Source of the DNA: Acanthaster planci
Lineage: Eukaryota; Echinodermata; Asteroidea; Valvatida; Acanthasteridae
NCBI RefSeq assembly: GCF_001949145.1
Contig: NW_019091463.1
Coordinates: forward strand, 475,729-539,728
DNA: 64,000 bases
Direction of reading: 5' to 3'
In this document: piece by piece, positions 1 to 13,200 of the stretch
Numbering within the stretch: the first letter of the stretch is position 1
Layout: the number at the start of each line of letters is the position of its first letter
Notes under the pieces: generated by a model
What the model was told of the DNA's origin: nothing
Databases searched by the model: none
The model's input: only the letters and a program-made list of their open reading frames with translations
Translations under genes and position numbers: made by a program

Positions 1-703
1 GGATTCATTTAGCAAATGCAACCAATGTACTTGGTCTGGGTACTTCAAGTAACTTAAGACCCCCTCAATCATTCCACATACATACTGCATACATGTACAT
101 GTATATGCCCACCTAACCCTATGTTGACACCATGGGTAAGCTTGAGGGACGTACATGTAATCAAATGCTCAGCATGGAAACTTTAATTTGTAACTCAAAT
201 TTGCCAAAAGGTAACACCTGCTCTGTGGCATTATGATGTGTTCAGGCCTGTATGACTACAGTGAACCACTGTTGCAATCAAAATGTATACACAAGTGTGT
301 ACATTTATGAAATTTGCTGTCTAAAATGTCCAAAGTACATGTACACTGTACCATTTATTAGCTTACTACAGTAATATTCTGAGTAGCTAAGTTAGGGAGG
401 CCTTTTTGCAAACAATACATACATGTACATGTACCAAGGATGTTAGGAATAAATAATATAGAATTTTGTTCAGCCACCTGAAATAACATATGTGTTCATG
501 CTCTGTGAACTGGGCATAGTTTAAAACAGTGAAAAAAAAAATGTTACATTCGTGCAAATGAATTCCAGTATTCTGTGAAAACACTTAAGGCTATACTGGC
601 AACAAGAAACCTATCTATTCCTACTTGTTACTTCAGGCACACTCTGCATTCATGGTGGAATTTTTTCAGTGTTTTTCATCTTTTTTTTTCTTTCTGGTCT
701 CAC

Positions 704-3700
704 CCAAGTTTCCCTCTTGCCAGCTGGATCCACAAATATGAGATGTGTGGCTGTCAGGTAGAGGTTACCCAATGCCGGTTTCCGAGTGTTAAATCGATCC
801 AGCAATCGAACATCTTCAATCTGCAAAAACAAGCAACATTTACTTAGTGTTTGCATAGGATTTTTTTTTTCAGGAAGTTGGCATCAGATTGCTTCCCCTT
901 CAGAACACCCCCCTCCCCCTGGAAACACAAATGAGTCCAATCCTGCCACATTGAAGAATTCAGTAACTGGTGGAAAAGTTGTGGTACATAAAAAAAAGGC
1001 TGACATCCGAGCGTAAGAGAGTTAATTTGATTTGTGTGCTGTCAGTCTGTCTAAGACATTTTGGGGATCACACATGCATGTAGCTCAGCCTCAGGTTGGC
1101 TGAAAGCAGGCCAAAAGGGTATTAACTCAAATTTGACAGTGTTTGAAACTTTTGTGTCACTTTTATTTCCTTAATGTATTCTTTCAGCATTCACTATTCC
1201 AATCAAATGTTGATTTTTGGATGGCATCTGTATACATTTCAGTGCTTCATGAGCACTTTCACTGAAACTGATAAAACTAGACTAAGCCTTACAAATGCCT
1301 TTTGATTATTTCAAAACAAGTTTCCTCGGTTTCGATCTCATGTTATCTCTGTAAGTTACGTGGAACAACTACTGCATACTGTACATGTAAGTGCACAATA
1401 TAATGTACAAATGTACACTGAAGATTTAAACTGCTCTTATTTCCGACCCTGCGAAAGAGAAACTTTTACAGCTATGCTATTTTGTACATGTGAATGTATA
1501 AGAAATAAAATCACATTCTTAGATGATATCCTCTTACGCTGTAAATGATGCAACAGACTATAACAAAGACATTCACTTGATCAAATCAAATCTACACTCA
1601 GGCATGACCTAATTTGGATTAATATCAATGTCTGCTTTCATAGCAACCATTGATTCACACCGGTGTTCTAGCTGGGACCATTTTAGTGCCGGGTAAATTT
1701 TTGGATTACAAAGCACAGTGAGCGCAGCTCTTAATGCTTTCTGATGCTTGAAATACGATCGAATTGGTACATTTAAATTTTCAGTAATATTTCGGTTCAT
1801 TTTTTGGAAAATCCGTGCTGGGTGGCACAGCCAATTTCAACCCTGAGTGCCGAATGAAAATTTGCAGTACCCGGTGGTGCAGCCCGGCACCGCCCACCGC
1901 AGCTAGAACCCTGATTACACAATGACAAGCAGCAGAAGTGCTGACAGTATTGCCGATTTGCCAATTATGCTAAAACGGCCAAAGACAAGCTCTACAATTG
2001 CAAGCCAATTAAATACAGAACATGAAACCCAATTACAATGTCCAAAACATCAATTTCTACATGTAGTAAATAATGTAGAATATACTCAGGTACACAAAAT
2101 ACAATGTAAACAATTGGGGGGTGGTTGTCAACCAATGGCATGCTACTGCATTAGAAAGACAAACAGGCTGATAAATGTCTACATTACCACACTTCAGAAT
2201 AAAATATTTTAAATCTTAATCAAAAGAGGTTAAAAGCAAGGTTTCCTGGACAACATAATCTGACACTCACAGCATTCCCAGTTATCGACAAGTTCAAACA
2301 TACATGTACATTGTACATTGTACATCTACAGAGGACGCCTTGACATTATGTCCATAGTATGGAGGTACGTGTACATGTAATGTCTGTTCATTGATATTTA
2401 ATATCAGTTTAATAATAATCAGTTCTTATATATTACAGAATGTCTCTATGCACTTATGATCATTATCCATGCACATTGGGCTCACAACATCTGAACATTC
2501 CTGAAACTATCTCAGCTCCCTGGGGAGTATACAAGCCAGATGCTGCCAGCACAAATGGCTGACCATAATCAAGTATTTATCAAAGCACGTGTGACCCCAA
2601 GATGGGGATCGCACGTGCGATCTCAACGGTAGTATATTTATTTCCCCAACCTAAAATACAATGTACATGTAGTTGCATTATTGTTGGAAATCAAAACTGA
2701 AATTATTTTAGCAGGACATTTCTCTCTTTTTTTATGATCCATGACTCAAGAGGCCTATTTTAATTGAAATACGTTCAAACTTGTAAAAAGGTCTAAATTC
2801 CATCACATGAAGACATAGGCCTACTGGTCAAAGTACCACTCCACAATGACAATGTAAACATACATGTACATGTATATGTAGGCCTATAAGAAGATTTCTC
2901 ACAGTCATGACAATAAAATGTCTGACCCCCCAAATCACTCATTGCATGTGTTCAGTTGCCAAAAGTGAAACACTTTACGCAAACTATGCAAAGTACTAGT
3001 AAAAGAAATTGGATTTATTAACATGTTGACATGCATGATCAAATGCAAAGGAATAATGTGTGTACATGCAGGGCCTATCATATTGTCTTTGCATTGCATA
3101 ATCAGTGAGGGTGTAATTCAACCGGTATCCTACAACAGACACCACTAATTTTCAGGCATTGTATACTTGGGACCCCCCCTCCCCTGTTTGTTTGTCATTT
3201 TATTTTTAATCTTGCAAAACTGATAAGTCACCCTCAAAAACAAAGGCAAGACTCTCTTTTATCCTACGGTCATTGAGCATGATGTCACAGTCATCTACCG
3301 AGGTGAATTCGAAAGTTAAAATGAAGCTTTCCCTTCTAGGAACAGGGTCCCCAAATTTACAATCCCCAATTTTTCCCTGCAGTGACTTACACAAATAGCA
3401 ATTTCAAAGCAAGGAAATGTCCTAAAAGTCAAACTTAGCAGTGACAAAATGTACAAATATTCACTAACATGACTATGAAAACACTTTTTCAGACCAGTCT
3501 GCTAAGGTTAGGTTTAGGGTGTCAAGCATGCAGTGATAACAATTAGGCCTACATGTATTATGACATGGAATTCTTTCCATTATAATCAGTCATGTCAGCG
3601 ATAATATTTGCAATCACAGCAATGTCTTTATCATGTTTCTAATGTCAGACTGGAACATTTTTGAACAGTTAAACATGTCATAAAGAGCTGTCGGCCATGC

Positions 3701-3954
3701 ACTTGCACGATATGCCAGTTACATTCCTTCTTCCATGCTTTGCAAGATACAAATGATGGGCTGCAACTTACAAAGCGGTGAGCACGGGTTAAGCCTGGCA
3801 TGTTATGACGCGTTATGCGATATGCATGCATCATCTGATCATGTTCGAATTCTTCCCTTTATTTCAAAGACAATAGCAAATTTACCGTTTGCAGAAAAAC
3901 TTTGCCCTAATTACTAGTAAAAATACAAACCTTCGGTGTTGTGATGTGCTCCAT
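704..3954 (-). CDS. MTMR6: Myotubularin-related protein (MTMR6/7/8 group), first two coding exons, gene runs off left edge
   Basis: Two coding exons are visible. Exon 1 (3931-3954) encodes MEHITTPK and ends at a GT donor. Exon 2 (704-820) begins after TTGCAG and adds 39 residues, including IEDVRLLDRF and GNLYLTATHLIFVDPAGK, then ends before GTGAG. They join in phase 0 with a 3.1-kb intron between. This is the start of the PH-GRAM domain of the MTMR6/7/8 phosphatases, whose human members also begin MEHI. These enzymes remove the 3-phosphate from PI(3)P and PI(3,5)P2 on endosomal membranes. The Cys-x5-Arg phosphatase domain lies beyond the left edge, and bases 1-703 are intron. The start codon lies 313 bp from that of divergently transcribed NUP58. 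Assignment to MTMR6 rather than MTMR7 or MTMR8 rests on that neighbour, because an invertebrate may have a single ancestral copy. Confidence 0.85.
1660..1913. mobile_element. hAT-like non-autonomous inverted-repeat element
   Basis: The left end reads GGTGTTCTAGCTGGG. The right end, on the other strand, reads CAGGGTTCTAGCTGCGG, so the ends share GTTCTAGCTG as imperfect terminal inverted repeats. GC-rich motifs with GTGCCGGG lie just inside each end. The flanks are similar: GATTCACA on the left and ATTACACA on the right, but not an exact 8-bp duplication. No transposase is present in the 254 bp. CAGGG termini are common in hAT elements. The element lies in MTMR intron 1. Confidence 0.4.
2607..2622. 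repeat. Perfect 16-bp palindrome with central CACGTG
   Basis: GATCGCACGTGCGATC reads the same on both strands. Its centre is a canonical E-box. It lies in MTMR intron 1 and no other repeat structure is obvious around it. Function is unknown. Confidence 0.5.
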
Positions 3955-4267
3955 TTGGGGTAAAAAAATGAAAATTTTCATTCACAGAGTTCAATCCCTT
4001 CTTTGCCACGATATCGCTCGGCCTCCATGACACACTTCCGGTTAATTTAGTCAGTACATTTTAATAAATAATTCTGTTTAAGTAAGTCAACAAAAGGTGT
4101 TAATTTATTTTTATCTCAAATGTTAGAATTTATTTTATTTCTTAATTTAATAAAATATTTATTTTACATCTTTAAATTTATTTTATTTCAAAACATTCTT
4201 TTAACAAATTCAGAGAAAGAAACATAATATTTTCATAGCCTAGGTCAGATCTTTGACCTCAAGAAAA
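3955..4267. promoter_or_regulatory. Shared divergent promoter between MTMR and NUP58
   Basis: The two start codons face away from each other with only 313 bp between, so both promoters and both 5' leaders must lie here. ACTTCCGG at 4034-4041 is a consensus ETS-family site, typical of TATA-less housekeeping and bidirectional promoters. From about 4060 to 4200 the sequence becomes strongly AT-rich with repeated ATTTATTTTATTT-like runs. Transcription start sites cannot be placed from sequence alone. Confidence 0.65.
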
Positions 4268-7200
4268 ATGGCGGCCTCCGGTGGATTTTCCTTCGGTGGT
4301 ACTTCTTCACTTTCAACTACAAAACCAACAGGAATTACATTTGGCACGCCATCGTAAGTTTGGCATATCAAATTAAACATTATAGTGATATATTTGGAAC
4401 CTTTTGATGAACCGTTAGATTTCATCTTAAAAAGACCCGTGAGTTATTTGTCATGAGGTTGAAATGAACATGTTGAATAAACATCCACTGATCCAGCAAT
4501 ACAATTACAGTACGTCTTCCACGAGGGGGCGCCCGCGCCCCAGTAATGAATTGGTCAACAGTAAAGTAGGCCTGGGTGGCAGTTTAATTTAGTGGCTTGT
4601 GGTCCTTTTGTTGTGAAAAGCAAGGTAATTTTCAGCCATCGATGCCATCAAGAGTTTTTTCATTATAACCAGTGTTAACTTTGGGAAGTTTGGCTGAACA
4701 TCAAATGTCAAATTTGTCAATTGTGCAAGCCCACTGGTCTCGCTGGACAGATCATTTTAATACGCCATTGTATCTGTATACAATTCTGTTAATTTGTGCT
4801 TATTAATCGTTTGACATTGTACATTTAATTTATTAAATAGAGCGGCAACAACAACTACATCAGGCCTGGGTTTAGGCATGCCGGCTGCCGCAGCATCGTC
4901 TAGTTTCTCACTGGGTGGAACCAAGACAGGTGGATTCAGCTTTGGGGGAACAGTAATAAGCACCACAACCACTGGTATGATAGACAAGCTTAAACCGTTG
5001 AATCTCTGGTCAGTACGTGGGTATAAGTTTGTTTCAAATGTGGATCAACGGAGTGATGTAGTCCCTGTCCAAGGCCACAGTCCCTGGCCAAGGCCATTGC
5101 TGTGTCTGAGGCCACAGCAGTGTAGACTCATATTCCATGATATCCAGAATGGTTCTTCGAAAGTTTTGTGTATGACTTGACGTGAGCTGTGCCCAGAAAA
5201 TGACTTTGCGGTGTCTTTGGGGTCTTGGACTGATGACTGGACAATCAAGTGTGGGCTTGAGTTTATTGAAAAAAATAGGTTGGAGCCTGTGTTAAAGTTG
5301 TGCTTTAAAATTCTCTTGTTTCTGACCTTGAAATATTTAGCTATTTTTGTGCCGCTGCAGTAGACTTACTTAATCAAAAAACCTAACGCCACCCTGTGCA
5401 CATTTGTTTTTAGCAACTGCTGGAATTTTTTCCAGCTTTTTAAATAAAATTTAATATTGAGTGGTTAGTGCAGCTAGCTTTCTACTACACTCATCGGTGA
5501 TAACGTCAAAATTGAAAAGATCAGCATTCATACATACCATATTTACCATCAACCAACAGTGGTACATTTTGCATTGGAAGATCTCTGACTGCTGCTTACA
5601 GCACAGTGCTTGCAAAAAGATTTTTTGCTAGAGTTTTCTCATGGTTGGGAAAAGTAGAACACCAGAAACCTGGTGGTAATCATGAGTCTCTTGTATTTAT
5701 TACCCCAATTTGTGACTCTAGCAGGCACAACAACCACTGCCTCGGGGGGTCTGTCGTTGAATCTTGGCCTGAAGACAACCACCTCAGCCTCAGGCTTTAG
5801 CTTTGGAGCCAGCACAACGACCAAGCCGGGCAGTCTGTTTGGGTCTACTCCAACAGCGGGAACCGGAGGCTTTTCACTAGGGGGGACGTCGACATCAGGT
5901 AACCTAGAAGTGGAACATTTCCATCTCTGGCTCAGGGCTCCCTAAGGGATACGTGTAGCTCAATTGTAGTCCAGTGTGTGTCTGAAAATTGTAAATGGGT
6001 CCATCACAGGTCCTTTCATAAGATCCCTTCCCAAGACTAGTCATAAGAAACAGGGTGGACATTGACAAAGGAAGGCTTATGTCGCCATTCATTTGAATAG
6101 CTAGTCATGGACTTGTAAAGGACTCAAATCAAGTACTTTTTAAACCCACATATACAGCTTGTCAGACCGGGGAGGAAGAGGAAGAAGGTAGGGTTGAACC
6201 GGGGTGCGGGGCAAGGAGGGTAACTTTAAGTACTCAGTAGACTAAAGTGGCATCAGAACTAAATAGGGGACATCTGAATTGAATTGTGCCCCTTTTCGGG
6301 TAGTGTACTTCATTTAATTCTAACCCCTGAGGATGTATTTAAAATCGTATTGAAATTGGAGGATTTGGGACTGTTAGGGGTTAATGAAGCCCCTTTTGTG
6401 TGTATTCATACATTGATGGAACCATGGACTATTTCCTTACTGTAGTGAAGTCCTCCTTGTGCCCTACATGCACATGCATGTGAAGCTTTTGATATATCCT
6501 GAAATGACATGATGAATACAGGAGAGGCTCAGAATATTGTGTTCATGTAACAGAGGTGTAACAGGGATGTTGTTTGAGTGCAGTACCCATGTGAAAGATC
6601 ATTTTTCCAGTTCTTGTTTCATGCCAGTTGCTTCATCCCTGGAAGTAACTTTTCTGCAGTTGAAACTGTCACATTTTACTGTCCAACACCCACACGCACA
6701 TAAAAATTTTTCAAATATAAGTGGAACTGGTCTACTTCTAGTAGCATAACATTCTGTAATTACCTTGAAAAGGAAATTCAGTAATTTCAGGAATTAATAA
6801 CTGCTGCAATTTTGTCTGATTGGTTGTGTGACAAAATCCAGGGGGGCTTAGCCTAGGTCTCCAAAGCACTACCACAACCTCCTCTTCGGGGTTGTCTTTG
6901 GGCGGCTTATCGGGAATCACCTCCACCGGTTTTGGCCTAGGGGGTGGCACCACCGTCACCACCACCCCAGCGTCGGGCATCAGCAAAGGGCTGGGAGGGG
7001 TGGACCCGTCTTCGTTGCTGGCCACTTCCAGTACAACAGGAACCACCGGTACTGCATCATTGGGCACCAGGTAATATGCCTTAGCTAGAAAGTCCTGTTT
7101 AATTTATCTGCTTTGAAATGTTGTTACAGTGCTACTTAAAAAGTCTGTGTGTGAGCAAGCACATGTCGCTCTTTATTTTGAAGAGTAGAGTGCTGTGTAT

Positions 7201-10200
7201 TCATTAACTGACTGATCCATCCGATGTTTAAGTTTAAACTATATTTGGTGAGGATACAGTACATGTAAAAACCAGTAAATGTTGAAATAGTACATGTACC
7301 GAAGTCTTAGCAACCAAATTTGGACTCTTATGTCAGTATTGTTCACTAAAGTGCACACTGCATATTGAGTTTAAGTGAACATTTTACTGACGTATGTGCA
7401 GAAGTCATTTTTATGCCTGCTGAATAACACACAGCATTTTTCAGTGTAAATTCAGATGTCATTTTTTTTCCCTATAAAAAGGTAACTTTAAAATTTATCT
7501 TTCTTTTCACAGTGATAACAAGACAATAAAAGAAACTGCCCTACCGCCAGAAATTAATGAAACAGTCACATCATTCAAGTAAGTTATAGCTCATCTTCGT
7601 TGTGTAATTTCATTTTATAATTTGCTTGATTGGGTTTTGGTGCAACCATTCATTCAGTATTAAGCACAAGAAGGAATTTTTGTTGTTGGAAACCACTGCT
7701 CATTATCAAGTAGTATCAGGAAGACCAGTATAATTGTATATTGTTATACCTCTGTCTTGTATGCTGTAATTTCATTGGCCCATTACAATCATGTGACTGG
7801 TCAATACGAACACATATTACCCTCATCCTTGTGCATATCACATTGTGATATCAGGGACTGTTAATGAGACCACTTGCATTCATGGGTCAGGTGCTATATT
7901 CTCCTGTACAATTAATAAAGATAAACTGTAGCAGGTGCAGGAAACTGGCATACGTATGATACGATCAGCTGTCGCCAGAGTGTGTTCATTCGTCAATGGC
8001 TGATTTTTATCTAGGTGATCTATCATTAATCCCTTGGATGTTAAAACATCATATCTCATATCACAATTTTTTATTAGCATTTCATCAATGTTCTTCTTCT
8101 CAGGGAGTATGTTGAGAAACAAAAGGCCATCCGTGAGGAGATTGCTCGCTTCTCGGTCAAGCCCTACCACCGGGTGCGGGAGGATATCGCTGCCCTGAAG
8201 CAGCTGCTGGCCGTGGTGTCCAACGGCCTGCAGCGCAATGCTGGGGCCGTCCACAAGCTCAAGCAGGAGTCAGCCCAGGAGCTGAAAAATGCAGAGACAG
8301 CCCACCGCACCCAGGAGATCCCCCCTGCCCTTCAGCTGGAGAACTACGCTCCCACCGAGTAAGTGTACTCACCTACCCGTACCCATAGGCTGATACCTGA
8401 TTGAGGGCCTTCTTTCATTGAACTGCTAAGTACTCAAATGTGCTAAGCCCCAGAAATATCTGTTTAGTGAAAGCAGATTGCCAACTAGAATAGCAAAGCA
8501 AAAACAAGTCTGTTCCTAGCCAGATTACCAGGCAAGTGTTAATCTCTGGTTTCCTTGGCAGGAAATGACTGTGAAAATTTCCATCTCCGAATCCATCACA
8601 GGTTGCACCCTTTGTATGTAGATGAAATGTGACACTAAGAAACGACACACTTCAGCACTGATACCCTGGGGCAAATTTTCATGCTGTAACAAGCAGAGAG
8701 TATAGTCATATACAAAGTTCATGACACTTATTTTCTGCAATTGTCAGGTATTTCCAGAGACTGACAGCGCAGTTTGAGGAGCAGATGCATTTATGCAGGC
8801 AACAGATTGAACAGATGGAGAGCTTCATGGCTGCCTTCGCACAGCCCAATGTCTACACGCCTCAAGGTATGATGCATACCGCATGGCGCATTGTTCTTGT
8901 TGGCCCATTTCTTTTCATTGTGTAATGTACTGAGGCACATCAAAATTCCTCAACACTCTAAAGTTTAACGCAAGCTGACACGTTCACGATAGCGCTACAA
9001 ACCTAGAGAGGACATTTGTCTTCATGTAGTTAAGAAAATTGAAAGAAGGTACTCATTTTCCTCTTTCTGTGAACAACATTCTTCCAAGCTAGAGTGTTTT
9101 TTTGCTTTCCTTGACTGTTGCCCTTCATTTTGCAATGTAGCCCTAACTCTGTGACGCTAGCCCTTATTTTTGGAGCAGGAGAATGCTGTGTGGGCCTATG
9201 CTGATCCACACATCTTCACTACCTGCACCTGTCTTGCACCTACCTGTCCTGTGTGGACATCTTGTCCACACAGGGAATTCTAAAAGCCCTAAAAATCAGA
9301 CTGTTATCAAAACGGCAGCCTGCAAAATGATTTTAGCTGAAATCAAAGACGACGGTAAAGTGACCCAATGCATTTCTTTCTATCACTTTGGTTCTGCAGA
9401 ATTGGCCACGATACTGGTGAAGCTGAATGAAACTTTCATTGCTCTGGCTGCACAGCTACAGTTGGTCCATGAAGCTGTCAGAGTGAGTCAGAACAAAAAT
9501 ATCCACTGTTAGTGTCTTGCAAACCATCTAGGTTGAAGTAAGTAAAGTGTGTTATCAAAAGTGTCAAGCGAGGAACATGAGCATAGATTATGCAAAGAAC
9601 ATTGCACCATTTCTTTTTTTATAGCTACTGTACTTGCCCTTTTATCAGTTCATGGGCCCTTCTTATCGTACTAGCTCTATTGCCCACCACCTCACTATTT
9701 CACGTACATCTGGTAATTGAGTGAATGGATTGGGCCTACAAGTACATCAAGAAGTTTCCAACGCTCTAGCAGTTCTTTGAAGCTATATCAGTCTATACTG
9801 TGCACTCAAATAAAGGCAAGAGTTCGTGCTGGTGTACCTTTCAACTGTCTCTTCCCACAACTGTAATTCTATGTAACTTCAACTTGTCAAAACTCCACAG
9901 GCCTGCGTACGGTATGATTAACACTGTGCTTAACGTTTACAAAAGGTCCTTGTACAAAGAGTTACAAAGCTCTTAGTCTTACAGAGGCTTCCAAATTCTT
10001 TCCTTCAATTCCTTTCAAAAGTTTAACCTAGGAGAAAGATGCAGAGATTGAAAAAACTTTTTTTCCTCCACGGTCCATTCTGCTCAACTTGTGAAAAAAA
10101 ACGAATGATGCCATGCGTTGGCATCCCATCATAACAGCCTGAATGCCTGCGAACAACAGAGGGTGCTATCGTGCTTTCACGGGACTGATTTGGGCACCAA

Positions 10201-13200
10201 CAGCTACGTATACTGATACTCTCAGCAAAATTACCTCCTTCTTCAAATTCAAGTTGGCCTTTGAATTGTTTCAGCTGGGACTATCTTGGTTGTGACTTGA
10301 CTTGAAAGATTACTTCTCAACCCCAGCTAGGGCCAATTGAATTTTTCCTCTTATCTGTCAAGTTCTAGTACAGATTTGTTACTTAACTCTTAGTTACTTG
10401 ATCAAAGATGTCAAAATGATCCATTGAAATTTGTCCTTTAATTTACACCTAAAAATATAGCTCTCCAGGACTCAATTTTATGTACGCAAATATATTGCAC
10501 AGAAAATGAATTTGCTGGGCAAGAAAAACTGAGAAATAGTCACAAGCAGTGTTCATCCATGACACGTTGATAGCTAGCCTGTGTTTGCTGAGCAAACATC
10601 TGTTGTACTTAACAACATATTACGCTCAGCAATTCCATGAATTGCCTCTTGATATTTGCAGCTAGGCACTGCAAAGCGTTAAAATAGGAGTTTAGTCCTG
10701 TGTACATATATCTGAACTTCTTTTACTCTAAGCAATGTACTGTTCAGAACTGGTGTACATTGTTGAATGCCTCTAACCTTTGTTCATTTGTTCAATGGTT
10801 TAGGCAAGGCATTTTGGAGTTCAGTAAAGAAATTGAATCACGTTACTAATGTAGGTTTTTAACAAAACAGTTCTACTGGAGAGACTGTCAGGCATGTCAA
10901 ATAACCTGATTGCATTGACAGGCTCAGAAAGAGCAATATCTTAACTTCCGTCGAGTCTACCACGGCGAAACAGACAACGTGTTTGCCCTTCAGAAGAAGG
11001 TCGCCGAGAGAGAGCAAAAGATGGCCGCTCGCCCAACCGGACCACAAGCCTTTGATAACATCTCCAATGCTGCTGCCATCGCCATGGCAACTGCTCTTCA
11101 GACAGCCCAGAGACCGACAGGTGAGGGTCTTGTAGAATTCCAGAGACTCTGCTTAAAATCGCGAAGACAGAGAAGAAGAGAATATTAGAGAAATCTTGAA
11201 ATTTCTGTGCGATATGTTCAGGCTTTTTTTCCAAGTTGTTATTTTGTATTACCTTGAAGATAACCTATCAACCACAGGAAGATAGCTTAAGGGTTGCTAC
11301 ACATTTCAAAATGGCACATTGTCTGATACAAAACTTTCATTTTCCCCTGGTACACAAAAATCTTTAATTATGTCTCATATACATGCACTGTATTTCTGGG
11401 CAACTGAGAAATCCTTATCATTCGATCATACAGTACATGTAGGTAAGCTAGCCCAACACTATTTGCTATGTGACAGTGACAAACAAGAAAATAGCTGCAA
11501 GTTACTTGGAAAGCTGTACTAACATTTAGCTGCAGATTCTATGGTAATCTCACTTTGACTCTCAGCCTGATGCTTAGTTGTGTGTAATGAAAGTTGCTAA
11601 ACATTTCTGTTTTACTTTATTTTTACATTTAGGAATACAGGGTGCTGGACTAACAGGCCCCTTCCAAGGTGGCATAGGGGGCACCACCGGCTTGGGCACT
11701 GGAGGATTTGGAACAGGCACCCTGGGCTTGGGAACAGGCACTGGCCTGGGAGGTGGACTGGGCGGGGGACTGGGTGGAGGACTGGGTACCACGGGGGGAC
11801 TGGGTGCTGGTGGATTGGGCACCGGGGGCTTTGGGACAGGTGGCTTTGGCACCCAGTCTACCGGGCTGGGCAGCCAGACGAGCGGACTGGGCACCGGGCT
11901 GGGCGGAACGTCAGGTTTCGGCACCAGCAGCACCTCATTCGGGTTTGGCACAACAAAACCAACTGGCACTGCAGCCAGCTTTGGAGGCAGTTTGAGTGCT
12001 GGACCGACGGTTGGAAGCAGTTCCTTTGGATTTGGCGGTGGATCAGGTAGAATCCTTTCTCCCAAACGTAACTTTCCAGCCTTCCAAGTCCCATGTTGTG
12101 TGAAGTCGAGCACATCCATTTTGTCACTTTTTATAAATTTGCTTGTGGTTAATTCTATAAGTTTGGCACAAGCGGTGTTGCACTACCATTTGGCAGATAT
12201 GACATGTAAATTGTTCCTGTTTCAAACATCGTATTTGTTTATGAAAGACTCAGTTGTTGAATTAATCATTTCTTCTGTAACTTGTTGCCACTTTTTGGTC
12301 GAGTCATTTTGTAAAAGCCGTGTCTTCATATTAATTTCCCTTTCCACCCGCCTTTCTCTACATTCCAAACTCTTTCCTTTTCGGAGCCATCACATATCAT
12401 CTATTCGTTGAATCAGAATGGTGCACTTTTGTCTTCCCAAAATATGGGAGAAAAAAGCATGTTTCCATCTTGCAAGTGGGAGTTGAAATTAACCGAGGCA
12501 CCTGCTAATGTTATCAAGATGAGATGTCATGCCCAGTTCACACTAAGAATAATTCATTCGTGCATGCCTTACCCTGTTAGTTCCGTTAACTGTCTGTACC
12601 TACCCCCCCTTTTACCAAGCTGATAACCTTTTCAGGTAGATGCACAGTATAATTGCATCAGCTCAGTTACTGCAAAGTTCAGTCGCCCTTAAACTGCCCC
12701 ATATTTGCTGGAAAGTAAAGGCTTCAGCACTTGATTTTGTGTCATTTTGATTGCTTAAAAAGTGTAGAGTTCAAGCACTATCACACAACATAGAGCTAGA
12801 TTTCCCTTTGTTGTTTAACTTCCACGATTAAGCAAATAGTTACCTGCACAGTGTAAACAGATGCCCCTGATTTATATGTTGGTGGTTATTAATGGTACAA
12901 TCCATCATTTGTCGTCTGTGCATTTTGTTCCTTTGAGGCAACAAAATTACTTAAAATCTAAGTACGGTGCCTGAGAATAAACTTAATGAAGTCTCAGCTC
13001 AGTGAATTCTGTATATTTGAAGAAAAAAAATATTCTAGGATGTCGATTCCATATCAAAGTGCTCAGTCCTGTGGCATAATTTTGACAAGGATTTTTGCGT
13101 AGCCTTTATTGCTATGCACTATTCTTATTGCATAACATTTTGCTACGCATGCATAGAAATTTTGTGAAAGTTGCACCTGTGCTTAATAAAGAAATCTTAG

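Noticed and set aside
3206-3394. 62-codon minus-strand frame inside MTMR intron 1 as an extra MTMR exon
   Set aside because: Exons 1 and 2 join directly in the conserved MTMR order (MEHITTPK-IEDVRLLDR), leaving no room for it.
11574-12119. Proline-rich 181-codon frame on the minus strand
   Set aside because: It is the antisense of the Gly-Leu-Gly repeat in NUP58 exon 10; Gly codons read backwards give Pro.
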